Assembly (NCBI RefSeq): GCF_001544355.1
Contig: NZ_BCQI01000014.1
Span: 22,050-86,049, forward strand
DNA length: 64,000 bases
DNA from: Alicyclobacillus acidiphilus NBRC 100859
GTDB lineage: Bacteria; Bacillota; Bacilli; Alicyclobacillales; Alicyclobacillaceae
Direction: 5' to 3'
The notes beneath the pieces were generated by a model. The model searched no databases. It saw nothing but the letters and a program-made list of their open reading frames with translations, and had not been told where the DNA came from. Each line of letters begins with the position of its first letter. The stretch's first letter is position 1. The translations under genes were made by a program, and so were the position numbers. Shown piece after piece: positions 23,065 through 31,984 of the stretch.

Positions 23065-23283
23065 ATGGCGAAAGACGATGTCATCGAAGTTGAAGGCAAA
23101 GTCATAGAACCATTGCCAAATGCAATGTTTCGTGTCGAATTGGAGAATGGCCACAAGGTGCTGGCTCACGTGTCCGGAAAGATCCGGATGCACTACATCA
23201 AAATTTTGCCAGGGGACCGCGTGACGGTCGAACTTTCACCGTACGACCTGACACGTGGTAGGATTACGTATCGTTACAAGTAA
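23065..23283 (+). CDS. infA: Translation initiation factor IF-1
   Basis: IF-1 binds the 30S A site during initiation. The protein is 72 residues and is a single OB-fold S1-like domain ([49 protein letters not shown]). AAGGAGGAG precedes ATG 23065, which follows the KOW gene stop by one base. Confidence 0.97.
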   Translation: MAKDDVIEVEGKVIEPLPNAMFRVELENGHKVLAHVSGKIRMHYIKILPGDRVTVELSPYDLTRGRITYRYK

Positions 23284-23291
23284 TCCTAGAC

Positions 23292-23320
23292 TGGCATTCG
23301 ACGCCGAGATGCGGTATGAT
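23292..23320 (+). promoter_or_regulatory. Possible internal promoter before rpmJ
   Basis: TGGCAT at 23292-23297 and TATGAT at 23315-23320 are 17 bases apart in the infA-rpmJ gap. The -10 box is good and the -35 box is poor, so this is a weak call. Confidence 0.3.
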
Positions 23321-23343
23321 ACCGCAAGTGAGGAGGGTTCTAG

Positions 23344-23457
23344 ATGAAAGTACGGCCTTCTGTCAAGCCCATGTGCGAGAAATGCAAAATCATTCGTCGT
23401 AAGGGCACTGTGATGGTCATTTGTGAAAACCCGAAACACAAACAACGCCAGGGTTAA
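23344..23457 (+). CDS. rpmJ: 50S ribosomal protein L36, zinc-binding type
   Basis: L36 is the smallest 50S protein, 37 residues, starting [17 protein letters not shown] after GAGGAGGG. Cys11, Cys14, Cys27 and His32 form the zinc ribbon, so this is the zinc-dependent paralogue, matching the zinc-type S14 and S4 of this cluster. It lies in its usual place after infA. An unusually long spacer separates it from rpsM. Confidence 0.97.
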   Translation: MKVRPSVKPMCEKCKIIRRKGTVMVICENPKHKQRQG

Positions 23458-23704
23458 TCGTGGTGTTCCAGTCGATACGTCGACAGATTGGAGTCAAACA
23501 TGTGTCGTCCACGAGGGCAGCGCGGCTGAATCCATGGCACGTGTCCAGAAGGAGCCAATCGGTTCCTTCCGTTGATTGTGTCACGGACCTGTCATCGTGT
23601 TTCCATAGACAACTATGCACTACAGCTTCCCAAGCTGAGCAGCGGACTTGATCCGGACTGCACAGCCGCTTTGCAACGTATTTACTTGGAGGTGGAACAT
23701 TCGC
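23458..23704 (+). other. 247-base spacer between rpmJ and rpsM with a hairpin
   Basis: These two genes are normally a few dozen bases apart, but here 247 bases separate them. I see no convincing coding frame. A nine-pair hairpin, GAAGGAGCC and GGTTCCTTC with the loop AATC, lies at 23548-23569 (one G-T pair, no T-run). It could be a leader or processing element for rpsM-rpsK-rpsD-rpoA. The GGAGGT that serves rpsM is at the end of the spacer. Confidence 0.4.
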
Positions 23705-24073
23705 ATGGCTCGTATCGCTGGTGTCGATTTGCCGCGTGATAAGCGTGTGGAAGTCGGCTTGACGTATATCTTTGGGATTGGGCGCACGACGTCCAACAAA
23801 ATTCTCGCAGCGACAGGCATCGATCCAAATCGTCGGGTGAGTGAGTTGACCGAAGACGAAGTGATTCGCCTTCGTGACGAGATCGACCGCACGACGAAGG
23901 TGGAAGGTGACCTCCGCCGAGAAATCGCGCTAAATATCAAGCGTCTGACGGAAATCGGCTGTTATCGAGGAGTACGTCATCGTCGCGGTTTGCCCGTTCG
24001 CGGACAACGCACGAAGACCAACGCTCGCACACGTAAAGGTCCTCGTCGGACCGTTGCAGGTAAGAAGAAGTAA
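23705..24073 (+). CDS. rpsM: 30S ribosomal protein S13
   Basis: S13 contacts the P-site tRNA and the large subunit. It has 122 residues, starting [19 protein letters not shown] at ATG 23705, with the C-terminal signature [20 protein letters not shown]. An in-frame extension back to 23648 lacks a ribosome binding site and family similarity. Confidence 0.96.
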   Translation: MARIAGVDLPRDKRVEVGLTYIFGIGRTTSNKILAATGIDPNRRVSELTEDEVIRLRDEIDRTTKVEGDLRREIALNIKRLTEIGCYRGVRHRRGLPVRGQRTKTNARTRKGPRRTVAGKKK

Positions 24074-24092
24074 ATCTCGGGAGGTGTAACAC

Positions 24093-24506
24093 TTGGCAAA
24101 AGTCAAGCAACGTCGTGGGACGGCTGCTGCAGCGCGTCCGCGTCGTCGTGATCGAAAGAATGTTGAGTCGGGTGTGGCTCACATCCGTTCTACGTTTAAC
24201 AACACGATTGTAAGCATCACGGATCCAACCGGTGCAGTGATTTCCTGGTCGTCCGCAGGTAACGTCGGCTTTAAGGGATCCCGAAAGAGCACGCCGTATG
24301 CTGCGCAAATGGCTGCTGAGACAGCTGCGCGTACGGCTATGGAACATGGTATGAAGCAGGTTGAGGTAACGGTCAAAGGGCCTGGTGCCGGCCGCGAAGC
24401 TGCGATTCGGGCTCTGCAGGCTGCTGGCCTGGAAGTTGCGGGAATTCGCGACGTGACGCCGATTCCGCACAACGGGTGCCGCCCTCCGAAGCGTCGTCGT
24501 GTCTAA
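24093..24506 (+). CDS. rpsK: 30S ribosomal protein S11
   Basis: S11 lies on the 30S platform near the Shine-Dalgarno helix. The 137-residue product starts [19 protein letters not shown] at TTG 24093 after GGGAGGTG. It ends [13 protein letters not shown], the conserved basic tail. rpsD follows 80 bases downstream, not rpoA directly as in Bacillus subtilis. Confidence 0.96.
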   Translation: MAKVKQRRGTAAAARPRRRDRKNVESGVAHIRSTFNNTIVSITDPTGAVISWSSAGNVGFKGSRKSTPYAAQMAAETAARTAMEHGMKQVEVTVKGPGAGREAAIRALQAAGLEVAGIRDVTPIPHNGCRPPKRRRV

Positions 24507-24586
24507 CGAGGATCGGTTAAGGTGCGCAGGATCGGATCAATTTATGCAACACGGGTATACAAGAAATTGGAGGTGTCAATGCTAGA

Positions 24587-25213
24587 ATGGCAAGATATAC
24601 AGGGCCAGTGTGCCGACTGTGCCGTCGCGAAGGTATCAAATTGTACCTGAAGGGCGACCGCTGCTTCAGTGACAAGTGTGCCATCGACAAACGGCCATAT
24701 GCACCTGGACAACATGGACAAGGTCGCAAACGCAACTCCGAATATGGCAACCAGCTTCGCGAGAAGCAAAAGGCTCGCCGGTATTATGGAGTATTGGAAA
24801 GTCAGTTTGAACGCTATTACGAAGAAGCAGCTCGCCGTCGCGGTGTCACGGGCGAAACGTTGCTGTCCATTCTGGAAAGCCGCTTGGACAACATCGCGTA
24901 TCGGTTGGGCTTCGCCGCTTCTCGTGCGGAAGCTCGCCAATTGGTTCGTCATGGTCACGTGGAAGTCAACGGCCGCCGCGTAGATATCCCATCGTTCCTC
25001 GTGCGCGAGGGTGATGTGATTGCGATTCGTGAGAAGAGTCGCGAGATCGGCCGCATCAAAGAGTTGGCTGAAGTGATTACCAATCGGACCATTCCTGCTT
25101 GGTTGGAGTTAGACGCCGAGAAGTTGAGTGGCAAGGTCCTGCGCAAGCCGGAGCGTGAAGAGATCGACACGCCTGTGGCTGAGCAGATGATCATCGAACA
25201 CTACTCGCGGTAA
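24587..25213 (+). CDS. rpsD: 30S ribosomal protein S4, four-cysteine type
   Basis: S4 initiates 30S assembly. The 208-residue protein starts [16 protein letters not shown], and Cys9, Cys12, Cys26 and Cys31 form a zinc-binding set. From memory, B. subtilis S4 lacks these cysteines and its gene lies outside the alpha operon. The S4 RNA-binding domain follows ([20 protein letters not shown]). GGAGGT is 12 bases from the chosen ATG; a nearer out-of-frame ATG at 24579 opens a 23-codon frame. Confidence 0.96.
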   Translation: MARYTGPVCRLCRREGIKLYLKGDRCFSDKCAIDKRPYAPGQHGQGRKRNSEYGNQLREKQKARRYYGVLESQFERYYEEAARRRGVTGETLLSILESRLDNIAYRLGFAASRAEARQLVRHGHVEVNGRRVDIPSFLVREGDVIAIREKSREIGRIKELAEVITNRTIPAWLELDAEKLSGKVLRKPEREEIDTPVAEQMIIEHYSR

Positions 25214-25289
25214 TCCGGTAGCGTAAGCTGGCGGGTCTGTACGGGCCAGTCCGGGCGTCGACAAGTACCACTTCCAAGGAGGATTAGGA

Positions 25290-26228
25290 ATGATTGAAAT
25301 AGAGAAGCCGCGCATTGAGATTGTGGAGCAGTCCCAGGATTACGGGAAGTTCGTTTGCGAACCCTTGGAGCGCGGATATGGCACGACGTTCGGAAATTCT
25401 CTGCGCAGAATCCTGCTCTCCTCCATTCCGGGAGCAGCGGTTCGCTCGGTGAAGATTGAGGGCGTTTTGCATGAATTTGCGACAATTCCAGGGGTTGTGG
25501 AAGACGTCACAGAAGTGATTCTCAATCTCAAACGGCTCTCGCTTAAAATTCATTCCGACGAAGAGAAGATCCTGATTATCGACGCGGATCGCCCTGGAGC
25601 CATTACAGCCGCAGATATACGAGCCGATTCGGATGTGGACATCATGAATCCGGATTTGCACATCGCAACGTTGACAGAAGGTGCGCACGTCTACATGGAA
25701 TTGCGCGCTGGTCAAGGACGCGGGTATGTGCCAGCCCATCGGAACAAGCCGGAAGAACAGGAAATCGGATTAATTCCAATCGACTCGCTGTACTCGCCGA
25801 TCTCCCGTGTGAATTTCTCCGTCGAGAATACACGCGTAGGTCAGGTCACCGACTACGACAAGCTGACGCTTGAAGTATGGACGGACGGCAGCGTTGCTCC
25901 AGATGAAGCTGTTAGCGTTGGTGCAAAAATCCTGACGGATCACTTGATGCTTTTTGTCGGATTGACAGATCGCGGAAAAGATACCGACATGATGGTCGAA
26001 AAAGAGAGCACGCAAAACGATCGGATCATGGATATGCCCATCGAAGAGTTGGATCTTTCTGTGCGCTCCTATAACTGCTTGAAACGGGCCGGCATCAATA
26101 CCGTTGCGGAACTGTGCTCGAAGTCGGAAGAAGAAATGATGAAGGTCCGCAACCTTGGTCGGAAGTCTCTCGAAGAGGTTGTCGAGAAGCTCGAAGGCCT
26201 TGGTCTCGGACTTCGTGAAGAGGACTGA
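25290..26228 (+). CDS. rpoA: RNA polymerase alpha subunit
   Basis: Alpha assembles RNA polymerase and contacts promoter UP elements. It has 312 residues: the N-terminal dimerisation domain ([21 protein letters not shown] near residues 27-47) and the C-terminal domain with helix-hairpin-helix motifs ([27 protein letters not shown]). ATG 25290 follows AAGGAGG. Confidence 0.98.
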   Translation: MIEIEKPRIEIVEQSQDYGKFVCEPLERGYGTTFGNSLRRILLSSIPGAAVRSVKIEGVLHEFATIPGVVEDVTEVILNLKRLSLKIHSDEEKILIIDADRPGAITAADIRADSDVDIMNPDLHIATLTEGAHVYMELRAGQGRGYVPAHRNKPEEQEIGLIPIDSLYSPISRVNFSVENTRVGQVTDYDKLTLEVWTDGSVAPDEAVSVGAKILTDHLMLFVGLTDRGKDTDMMVEKESTQNDRIMDMPIEELDLSVRSYNCLKRAGINTVAELCSKSEEEMMKVRNLGRKSLEEVVEKLEGLGLGLREED

Positions 26229-26300
26229 CGTCAGTCCCGGACAGCACGGCGGTGGCCGGTGCTGTCGCATCTCAATCGTTTCCAGAGGGAGGGATACCCA

Positions 26301-26660
26301 GTGGCATATCGTAAGCTGAATCGGACGTCTTCGAACCGGAAGGCGTTGTTTCGGAGTCTCGTAACGGATCTCGTGCTGTACGAGCGGATTCAGACGACGG
26401 AAGCGAAGGCGAAAGAACTTCGCTCCATCGCGGAGAAGATGATTACGCTGGCGAAGCGTGGAGATTTGCACGCGCGCCGTCTGGTGGCTCAATACGTGCG
26501 TCGCGAAGAATTGGAAGGCAGCGAGCACGATGCAATCCAGAAGCTCTTCAGCGACATCGCGCCGCGTTATCAAGAGCGCAATGGCGGTTATACGCGTATC
26601 GTGAAGATTGGACCTCGTCGTGGCGACGCGGCCCCGATGGTTCTCATCGAGCTCGTATAA
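26301..26660 (+). CDS. rplQ: 50S ribosomal protein L17
   Basis: L17 is a 50S surface protein, 119 residues. I start at GTG 26301 ([19 protein letters not shown]) behind AGAGGGAGGG; an extension back to 26259 has no family similarity. Its TAA overlaps the truA ATG by one base (TAATG). The ECF transporter genes that follow rplQ in Bacillus are absent. Confidence 0.96.
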   Translation: MAYRKLNRTSSNRKALFRSLVTDLVLYERIQTTEAKAKELRSIAEKMITLAKRGDLHARRLVAQYVRREELEGSEHDAIQKLFSDIAPRYQERNGGYTRIVKIGPRRGDAAPMVLIELV

Positions 26661-27466
26661 TGGAACGTGTAACACAGGAAAGCCGTGGCAGCCGAATTCG
26701 CCTCGTCGTCGCATACGACGGAGCCGGTTTCCACGGCTTTGCCCGTCAACGAGACTTGCGAACCGTCCAAGGCGTTTTAGAAGGCACCTTGTCGACCATG
26801 TTGGCGACGTCGATAGAGGTGCACGGTTCCGGTCGTACAGACAAGGGTGTTCATGCCAGGGCCCAGGTGGTCCACTTCGATCAACCCTATGGCCCGCCGC
26901 CGGAAAAACTGGTCCACGTACTGAACCGCCGCCTTCCAGACGACATCATTCCCATTCGCGCCGACGCGGTCGACCTTGGATTCCACGCCAGGTTTTCGGT
27001 TGTTCGGAAGACGTATCGATACGCGTTGTACCGCGGTCGCATACGAGACCTGTTCCACCGGCCCTTTTCATGGCATGTCCCAACTCCTCTCGATCTCGAC
27101 GCGATGCGGCGCGGCGCGGCGCATTTGGTGGGGACGCACGACTTCACGTCGTTCTGCAGCGGACAAGCGCCGCAAGAAGACAAGGTGCGTACGCTGTACC
27201 GCGTCGAGATCGTGGAAGCGGAACGTATGGTCTACGTGTACGTCGAGGGAAATGGCTTTCTGCAATACATGGTTCGGATACTTGTGGGAACACTGGTGGA
27301 GATTGGTCTTGGGCGACGTGCCCCGGATGACATTCGGGAGATTCTGCTCGCGAAAGACCGCGCCCGCGCCGGCAGTACAGCGCCACCGCAAGGATTGTGT
27401 TTGTGGAATGTGGAGTATCCAACAGTGTACGGTGGAAAAGTACTTGATCCTGAGTGGCATTTGTAA
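26660..27466 (+). CDS. truA: tRNA pseudouridine(38-40) synthase
   Basis: TruA isomerises uridines 38-40 in the anticodon stem-loop. The 268-residue protein carries the catalytic aspartate motif GSGRTDKGVHA near residues 57-67 and the motifs RKTYRYALYRG and FLQYMVRILVGTLVEIGLGR. The start overlaps the rplQ stop. It is followed by the L13 leader hairpin and rplM, the usual Firmicute order. Confidence 0.96.
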   Translation: MERVTQESRGSRIRLVVAYDGAGFHGFARQRDLRTVQGVLEGTLSTMLATSIEVHGSGRTDKGVHARAQVVHFDQPYGPPPEKLVHVLNRRLPDDIIPIRADAVDLGFHARFSVVRKTYRYALYRGRIRDLFHRPFSWHVPTPLDLDAMRRGAAHLVGTHDFTSFCSGQAPQEDKVRTLYRVEIVEAERMVYVYVEGNGFLQYMVRILVGTLVEIGLGRRAPDDIREILLAKDRARAGSTAPPQGLCLWNVEYPTVYGGKVLDPEWHL

Positions 27467-27483
27467 TAAACTTATGCAGGTAT

Positions 27484-27534
27484 ATTTGACCCGCTGAAAC
27501 CCCCCGTTACCCAGTCGGTCAAATTGAGATTCGG
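27484..27534 (+). promoter_or_regulatory. Hairpin in the rplM leader (candidate L13 leader)
   Basis: ATTTGACC at 27484-27491 pairs with GGTCAAAT at 27527-27534, and the stem extends inward through CG-CTG and CAG-CG with one bulged T. The structure ends just before the GGAGGG of rplM. An L13 leader family is known upstream of rplM in Firmicutes, but I could not verify a covariance match. Confidence 0.45.
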
Positions 27535-27547
27535 AGGGAATCTGAAC

Positions 27548-27991
27548 ATGCGTACGACGTATATGGCGAAGCCCGGCAGCGTTGAGCGCAAGTGGTATGT
27601 CATCGATGCTACAGACTGGCGTGTAGGTCGATTGGCTACGCACATCGCTTCCATTCTGCGCGGCAAACATAAACCGGAATTTACACCGCATATCGATACA
27701 GGCGATTTTGTCGTCGTTATCAACGCGGACAAGGTTCAATTTACAGGAAAGAAGCTCCAGGACAAGAAGTACTATCGTCACTCCGGGTATCCTGGCGGAC
27801 TCAAGGAGACGACGGCGCAAGAGATGTTGAACAAGCATCCGGAGCGTGTTCTGTACTACGCGGTCCGCGGCATGTTGCCACACAACACGCTTGGGCGTGC
27901 TCAATTGAAGAAGTTGAAAGTGTATGCGGGTCCGGAACATCCGCATGAAGCACAACAACCGACACCGCTCGTACCGGGTACGAAGGAATAA
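27548..27991 (+). CDS. rplM: 50S ribosomal protein L13
   Basis: L13 is an early-assembly 50S protein, 147 residues here. I start at ATG 27548 ([20 protein letters not shown]) because CGGAGGG is correctly spaced; the longer frame from 27524 includes that site. The motifs [15 protein letters not shown] and [13 protein letters not shown] are conserved. rpsI follows after 14 bases. Confidence 0.96.
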   Translation: MRTTYMAKPGSVERKWYVIDATDWRVGRLATHIASILRGKHKPEFTPHIDTGDFVVVINADKVQFTGKKLQDKKYYRHSGYPGGLKETTAQEMLNKHPERVLYYAVRGMLPHNTLGRAQLKKLKVYAGPEHPHEAQQPTPLVPGTKE

Positions 27992-28005
27992 GGAGGGACA
28001 GGAAC

Positions 28006-28398
28006 TTGGCACGTTTACAGTATATGGCGACTGGACGGCGCAAAACCTCTGTCGCTCGCGTTCGTTTGCTGCCGGGTGACGGCAATATCGTTGTGAACAA
28101 GCGCGCGATGGACGATTACTTTGGGTTGGAGACTTTGAAGCTTATCGTCAAGCAACCACTGTTGCTGACGGAGACGCTCAGCCAATATGACGTGTACGCG
28201 AATGTCTATGGCGGCGGTATCTCTGGTCAAGCCGGGGCGATTCGCCACGGTATCGCTCGGGCGTTGTTGAAGGTGGATCCAGAGCTTCGCGCACCTTTGA
28301 AGCGTGCTGGTTTGCTCACTCGTGACGCTCGTATGAAGGAACGTAAGAAGTACGGTCTGAAGGCCGCTCGTCGCGCTCCTCAGTTTTCGAAGCGTTAA
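28006..28398 (+). CDS. rpsI: 30S ribosomal protein S9
   Basis: The C-terminal tail of S9 reaches the P-site tRNA. It is 130 residues from TTG 28006 ([19 protein letters not shown]) and ends in the expected [25 protein letters not shown] precedes the start. It is the last ribosomal protein gene of the window, with a strong terminator 16 bases downstream. Confidence 0.97.
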   Translation: MARLQYMATGRRKTSVARVRLLPGDGNIVVNKRAMDDYFGLETLKLIVKQPLLLTETLSQYDVYANVYGGGISGQAGAIRHGIARALLKVDPELRAPLKRAGLLTRDARMKERKKYGLKAARRAPQFSKR

Positions 28399-28414
28399 TT
28401 GTATCGTTTTCTCG

Positions 28415-28457
28415 GGCTGGTACTGCACGGCAATGTCGTGCGGTACCAGCCTTTTTT
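28415..28457 (+). terminator. Strong intrinsic terminator after rpsI
   Basis: A 15-pair stem (28415-28429 with 28437-28451, one G-T pair) is followed by six T residues. It ends the ribosomal protein cluster. Confidence 0.93.
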
Positions 28458-28551
28458 CGTTTCGTGCCGTGTCAAGCCTCATTGTTTTCCCTATTCCTGT
28501 GCAAACTGAACGAGAGCTTTTCCATGCTGTTGCAGGATAGGAGTGAACGAT

Positions 28552-29397
28552 ATGAAGCTTAAGCGAGACAAACACTTCCCCGTCATCATAGCCGCATTCG
28601 CCCTCATGGCGTCAGCCTCTGCGTTGAGCCCGTTCATTCATGCGCATGCAGGAGCATGGTTGCAGGCGGAATCGCATAGCGTCAAAGAGGAGACAAAACC
28701 CACTGGTATAGCGGGTAAGACCATCGTGATCGACCCTGGACACGGAGGAAGCGACTCGGGCGCTCGAGGCGTGAACGGACTGCAGGAGAAAGAGATTACA
28801 CTCGCGGTGTCGCGCCGACTCACGGCTTATTTGCAGCAAGCTGGCGCGCATGTCGTGATGACGAGAACGTCGGATGTCGATCTCGCCACAGATGAGGATC
28901 GAACCCGTCGCCGTCGGCATATAGGTGATCTGCAAGGACGTCTCCAGGTTGTGCGAAAGCAACATGTGGACGCATTTGTTTCGATTCACTGCAATGCGGC
29001 TCCGTCGCCGAACTGGCACGGCGCGCAAGTCCTGTACTTCCGAAACAATGTCGAGGGCAAGACACTCGCGACCATTCTACAAGAGACGTACGGACGCGAA
29101 CTGCTGACAACCAATCGGGCCATTCAGTCCAACCGGACGCTGTATTTGCTGAAGCGGATCGAAGGGCCGACTGTGCTTGCCGAAATCGGATTTATCACCA
29201 ACCCGACGGAAGCAGCCGCGATGCGAACACCCGCTTATCAAGAACGGATCGCGTTCGCGACCTACCAAGCCCTGGTTCGATATTTCAGCGATCCGTCTGT
29301 TCTGCAAGCCAACCAGATGGGCAATGAAAGCGACACGGAACAGGATAGGTCAGGGCAGGATGAGGCCAACGATGCTGACGTCTCCGACGAAACGTAG
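28552..29397 (+). CDS. cwlD: N-acetylmuramoyl-L-alanine amidase CwlD
   Basis: CwlD cleaves the stem peptide from muramic acid during formation of muramic-delta-lactam in the spore cortex. The 281-residue protein has an N-terminal hydrophobic segment, then an Amidase_3 domain: IVIDPGHGGSDSGA with zinc-ligand His64, EKEITL with Glu79, SIHCNA and the catalytic glutamate region AEIGFITNP. The C-terminus is an acidic linker with no obvious domain. I choose ATG 28552, eight bases from TAGGAG, over GTG 28543. Its place near rplM-rpsI is the same in Bacillus. Confidence 0.93.
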   Translation: MKLKRDKHFPVIIAAFALMASASALSPFIHAHAGAWLQAESHSVKEETKPTGIAGKTIVIDPGHGGSDSGARGVNGLQEKEITLAVSRRLTAYLQQAGAHVVMTRTSDVDLATDEDRTRRRRHIGDLQGRLQVVRKQHVDAFVSIHCNAAPSPNWHGAQVLYFRNNVEGKTLATILQETYGRELLTTNRAIQSNRTLYLLKRIEGPTVLAEIGFITNPTEAAAMRTPAYQERIAFATYQALVRYFSDPSVLQANQMGNESDTEQDRSGQDEANDADVSDET

Positions 29398-29421
29398 TCC
29401 ATTACGAGGAGTTGGGCATTC

Positions 29422-29907
29422 ATGCGAGCGATGAGGCGCGACGGGAGACTTCCCATCCTAGGACCGCTAGGTCTGGCTGTACTGTTGATCGCAGCGACGA
29501 GCTTCAGCGTCAATCTCTTCGCTTCGGAGTCGAAAAGTCAAGCATCGACCAGTGAGCGGCAGGTTCATTCCACCAACGAGCCGCGGCTGTCCATGTCCAC
29601 TGCGCCGTTTCAGTGGAATGACCGCCCTGTTTTTCAAGTGAAGAACGACTCCACGCAGACGCTCTCGCACGTCTTCATCCAAAGCTGGAACAACGACATC
29701 CTGCCCGTGCTGGCCGTCGGCAGTCAGTTCCCGCACCCTCTCCCTGCGGACGGCGATCCCAATCCGCCTTACACCCTGCAGCCAGGAGCCTCCATCTGGT
29801 TCGTCGGTGAGCCGAATTCGGACACCGAGTATGTCGTCAATTGGCTTGGCGCGAACGATCGCGGCGAGTATGAAGTGCTTCGGGCCAATTTGGATTCGTC
29901 CGAGTGA
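29422..29907 (+). CDS. Unknown membrane-anchored protein between cwlD and mrp
   Basis: I do not recognise this 161-residue protein. Residues about 12-33 are hydrophobic (LPILGPLGLAVLLIAATSFS) with basic residues before them, so it is probably anchored or secreted. A Ser/Gln-rich linker follows, then a domain with PVFQVKNDSTQTLSHVFIQSW and an end rich in Asn, Gly and Asp that may be a beta-sandwich. It starts at ATG 29422, 24 bases after cwlD. The context suggests a spore- or envelope-related role, which is inference. Confidence 0.75.
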   Translation: MRAMRRDGRLPILGPLGLAVLLIAATSFSVNLFASESKSQASTSERQVHSTNEPRLSMSTAPFQWNDRPVFQVKNDSTQTLSHVFIQSWNNDILPVLAVGSQFPHPLPADGDPNPPYTLQPGASIWFVGEPNSDTEYVVNWLGANDRGEYEVLRANLDSSE

Positions 29908-29964
29908 TGTTGTACACTTTCGCTAGGAAGTGTCTCGTCACTTCGGATAGGAGGACAAGGTGCC

Positions 29965-31062
29965 GTGGTTACAAAGGAACAAGTGATTGAAGCATTGCGG
30001 GATGTACACGATCCCGAAGTCCATAGAAGCATCGTCGAGTTGGACATGGTGAAGTCCGTCGAGATCGAAGGAACACATGTGACGGTCGAGGTGTTGTTGA
30101 CCATTCGAGGCTGTCCGCTCAGCAACGTGATCGAGAAGGAAGTAAACGACCGCCTGAGCAAGCTGGCGGGTGTGGACGAGGTCACGGTGAAGATTGGCCA
30201 CATGAGCGACGAAGAGCGGGCGGCGTTCGCGGCAAAGGTCCGCGGCGGTTCGGCTGCAGGCGCCAATCCGCAGCAAGCGCAGCTTCCGCCGCTCTTGCAG
30301 GAAGGCGGTCCGAGGCATTTTCTCGCCGTGGCGTCCGGCAAAGGCGGTGTGGGGAAGTCCACCGTGACGGCCAACCTGGCGGTGGCGCTCGCGCGCCAGG
30401 GCGTTCGCGTGGCCTTGATCGACGCGGACATCTACGGATTCAGCATTCCAGCCATCTTTGGCGTTCAGGAGCGCAAGCCGACGATGATCGACGAACTGAT
30501 CATCCCTGTCGAAGCGAACGGCGTCAAACTGATCTCGATGCAGTTCTTCGTCCCGAAGGATACACCGGTTGTTTGGCGTGGCCCGATGTTGGGAAAGATG
30601 CTCCGAAACTTTTTTGCGCAGGTCGTTTGGGGAGACGTCGACGTGGTGCTGTTGGACTTGCCGCCAGGAACCGGCGACATGGCGCTCGATATTCACACAC
30701 TTCTGCCAAACAGCAAGCAGCTGATTGTGACGACGCCGCAGAGCGCCGCGTCGGAAGTGGCCGTGCGCGCAGGCCTGATGGGTGTTCGGACCAATCACGA
30801 GGTGATTGGCGTCGTGGAGAATATGGCCTACTATCAGTGCGAAGCTTGCGGGGAGCCAGCCTATATCTTCGGACGGGGCGGCGGAGAGCGCGTGGCCAAG
30901 CAGTTGAACACCGATCTCTTGGCGGAAATCCCTATCGCCAACCTGAGTGAGCAAACCAGCGGCGTATTTGACGCCAACAGCATTCAGGGAGTCCAGTTTG
31001 ACAAATTGGCAATCCGCGTACGCGAATCGCTCGGACTGACGTCACAGGAACTGCGCGCATAG
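29965..31062 (+). CDS. mrp: Mrp/ApbC-family iron-sulfur carrier ATPase
   Basis: Mrp proteins bind and transfer Fe-S clusters. The 365-residue protein has an N-terminal MIP18/DUF59 domain (residues about 1-75, with RGCPLSN), a linker rich in Ala, Gly and Gln, and a P-loop ATPase domain. The deviant Walker A GKGGVGKST is at residues 125-133, and the CxxC that binds the cluster at Cys292 and Cys295. GTG 29965 follows GGAGG. Bacillus carries the orthologue (SalA) in the same neighbourhood, between cwlD and gerD. Confidence 0.94.
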   Translation: MVTKEQVIEALRDVHDPEVHRSIVELDMVKSVEIEGTHVTVEVLLTIRGCPLSNVIEKEVNDRLSKLAGVDEVTVKIGHMSDEERAAFAAKVRGGSAAGANPQQAQLPPLLQEGGPRHFLAVASGKGGVGKSTVTANLAVALARQGVRVALIDADIYGFSIPAIFGVQERKPTMIDELIIPVEANGVKLISMQFFVPKDTPVVWRGPMLGKMLRNFFAQVVWGDVDVVLLDLPPGTGDMALDIHTLLPNSKQLIVTTPQSAASEVAVRAGLMGVRTNHEVIGVVENMAYYQCEACGEPAYIFGRGGGERVAKQLNTDLLAEIPIANLSEQTSGVFDANSIQGVQFDKLAIRVRESLGLTSQELRA

Positions 31063-31105
31063 TGTCGGTCGGGGAGCAAATAGACGGGTATGCCCGGCAA
31101 AAGCA

Positions 31106-31145
31106 AATGGGCCGATTCATGCGATCACGCACGATTCGGCCCATT
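31106..31145. terminator. Bidirectional terminator between mrp and gerD
   Basis: ATGGGCCGA and TCGGCCCAT form a stem that continues inward with minor mismatches. On the minus strand it is followed by TTTGCTTTT, so it best serves gerD; on the plus strand the T-run is weak. Confidence 0.75.
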
Positions 31146-31150
31146 CTGCA

Positions 31151-31825
31151 TCAACTGGATCCTCCGCTGCCTCCTCCTTCTCCTCCAGAACCGCCTGATC
31201 CTCCGGAACTATTCTGACTTCCGCCACTGCTCTCGCCTCCGGATGCTTGGCCAGCTTCCATGGCCTTCTTGATTGCCTGTTGAAGTGTCTCTTGGAATTG
31301 GACCTGATACGTCGGCGACTGCATGGTTTGCAAAATCAGCTTTTGCAGATCGGATCGGAACTGCGGACCCTGCATCATGGTTTGCAAATTCTTGGTGAAC
31401 TCGTCCGATTTCAAAAGAACGAGCATATCCTGTTGAAAACTCGGTTCTTTCATCAGTTCCTGGACAGTCGTTTTCAATTCGGGCTGCGCAGCCTTGGCGA
31501 GGGCAGCAGCAAAGGTCGGGTCTTTAGCCGCCTCAGCGAGAAATTGTTGATTCTTCGGCGACTCGATAAACTGGGTCATCGCCTTCTGAATATCGGTCGG
31601 CGACGCCAGCAACTGGTTTTTGAATTCAGGATTTTTCATCGTCTCCAAGAGTGCTTCTTGGCCTTCCTTAGAATTCAAAATATCGACGACCATTTGCTTT
31701 GTTTGGCCGTATCCACCTCCGGTGCTGCTGCCACTGACGTCAGCGCCTGCGTCCGACATTCCGCAGCCGACAACGAACAGCGTACTCAATCCAATGGTGA
31801 GCAATCCAGCAGTCTTACGGTTCAT
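31151..31825 (-). CDS. gerD: Spore germination lipoprotein GerD
   Basis: GerD clusters germinant receptors in the inner spore membrane. The 224-residue product has a lipoprotein signal with lipobox VVGC near residue 21 and the family segment YGQTKQMVVDILNSKEGQ. A repetitive helical region follows with several copies of a KxPxFxxxL-like pattern (MKNPEFKNQLL, AKDPTFAAAL, MKEPSFQQDM). The end is a Gly/Ser-rich tail from about residue 197 that B. subtilis GerD does not have, as I recall it. The gene is convergent with mrp. Confidence 0.9.
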   Translation of the reverse strand: MNRKTAGLLTIGLSTLFVVGCGMSDAGADVSGSSTGGGYGQTKQMVVDILNSKEGQEALLETMKNPEFKNQLLASPTDIQKAMTQFIESPKNQQFLAEAAKDPTFAAALAKAAQPELKTTVQELMKEPSFQQDMLVLLKSDEFTKNLQTMMQGPQFRSDLQKLILQTMQSPTYQVQFQETLQQAIKKAMEAGQASGGESSGGSQNSSGGSGGSGGEGGGSGGSS

Positions 31826-31984
31826 GACAGCCCCTCCATGGTGTTCTCAACTCTTGTGTCTCAGTATGTGACTGCAGGCAGCGGACTATCCGAGCGGCTC
31901 CGCCGTCCCTCTACTCCGCGTCCTTGCACCGCGCTGGACCGCATTCGCACACCGAGACCCGCGACAAGAAGCTTTCGGAACGTG

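Noticed and set aside
23460..23651. 63-codon frame in the rpmJ-rpsM spacer
   Set aside because: There is no ribosome binding site and the composition is Arg/Ser-rich without a motif.
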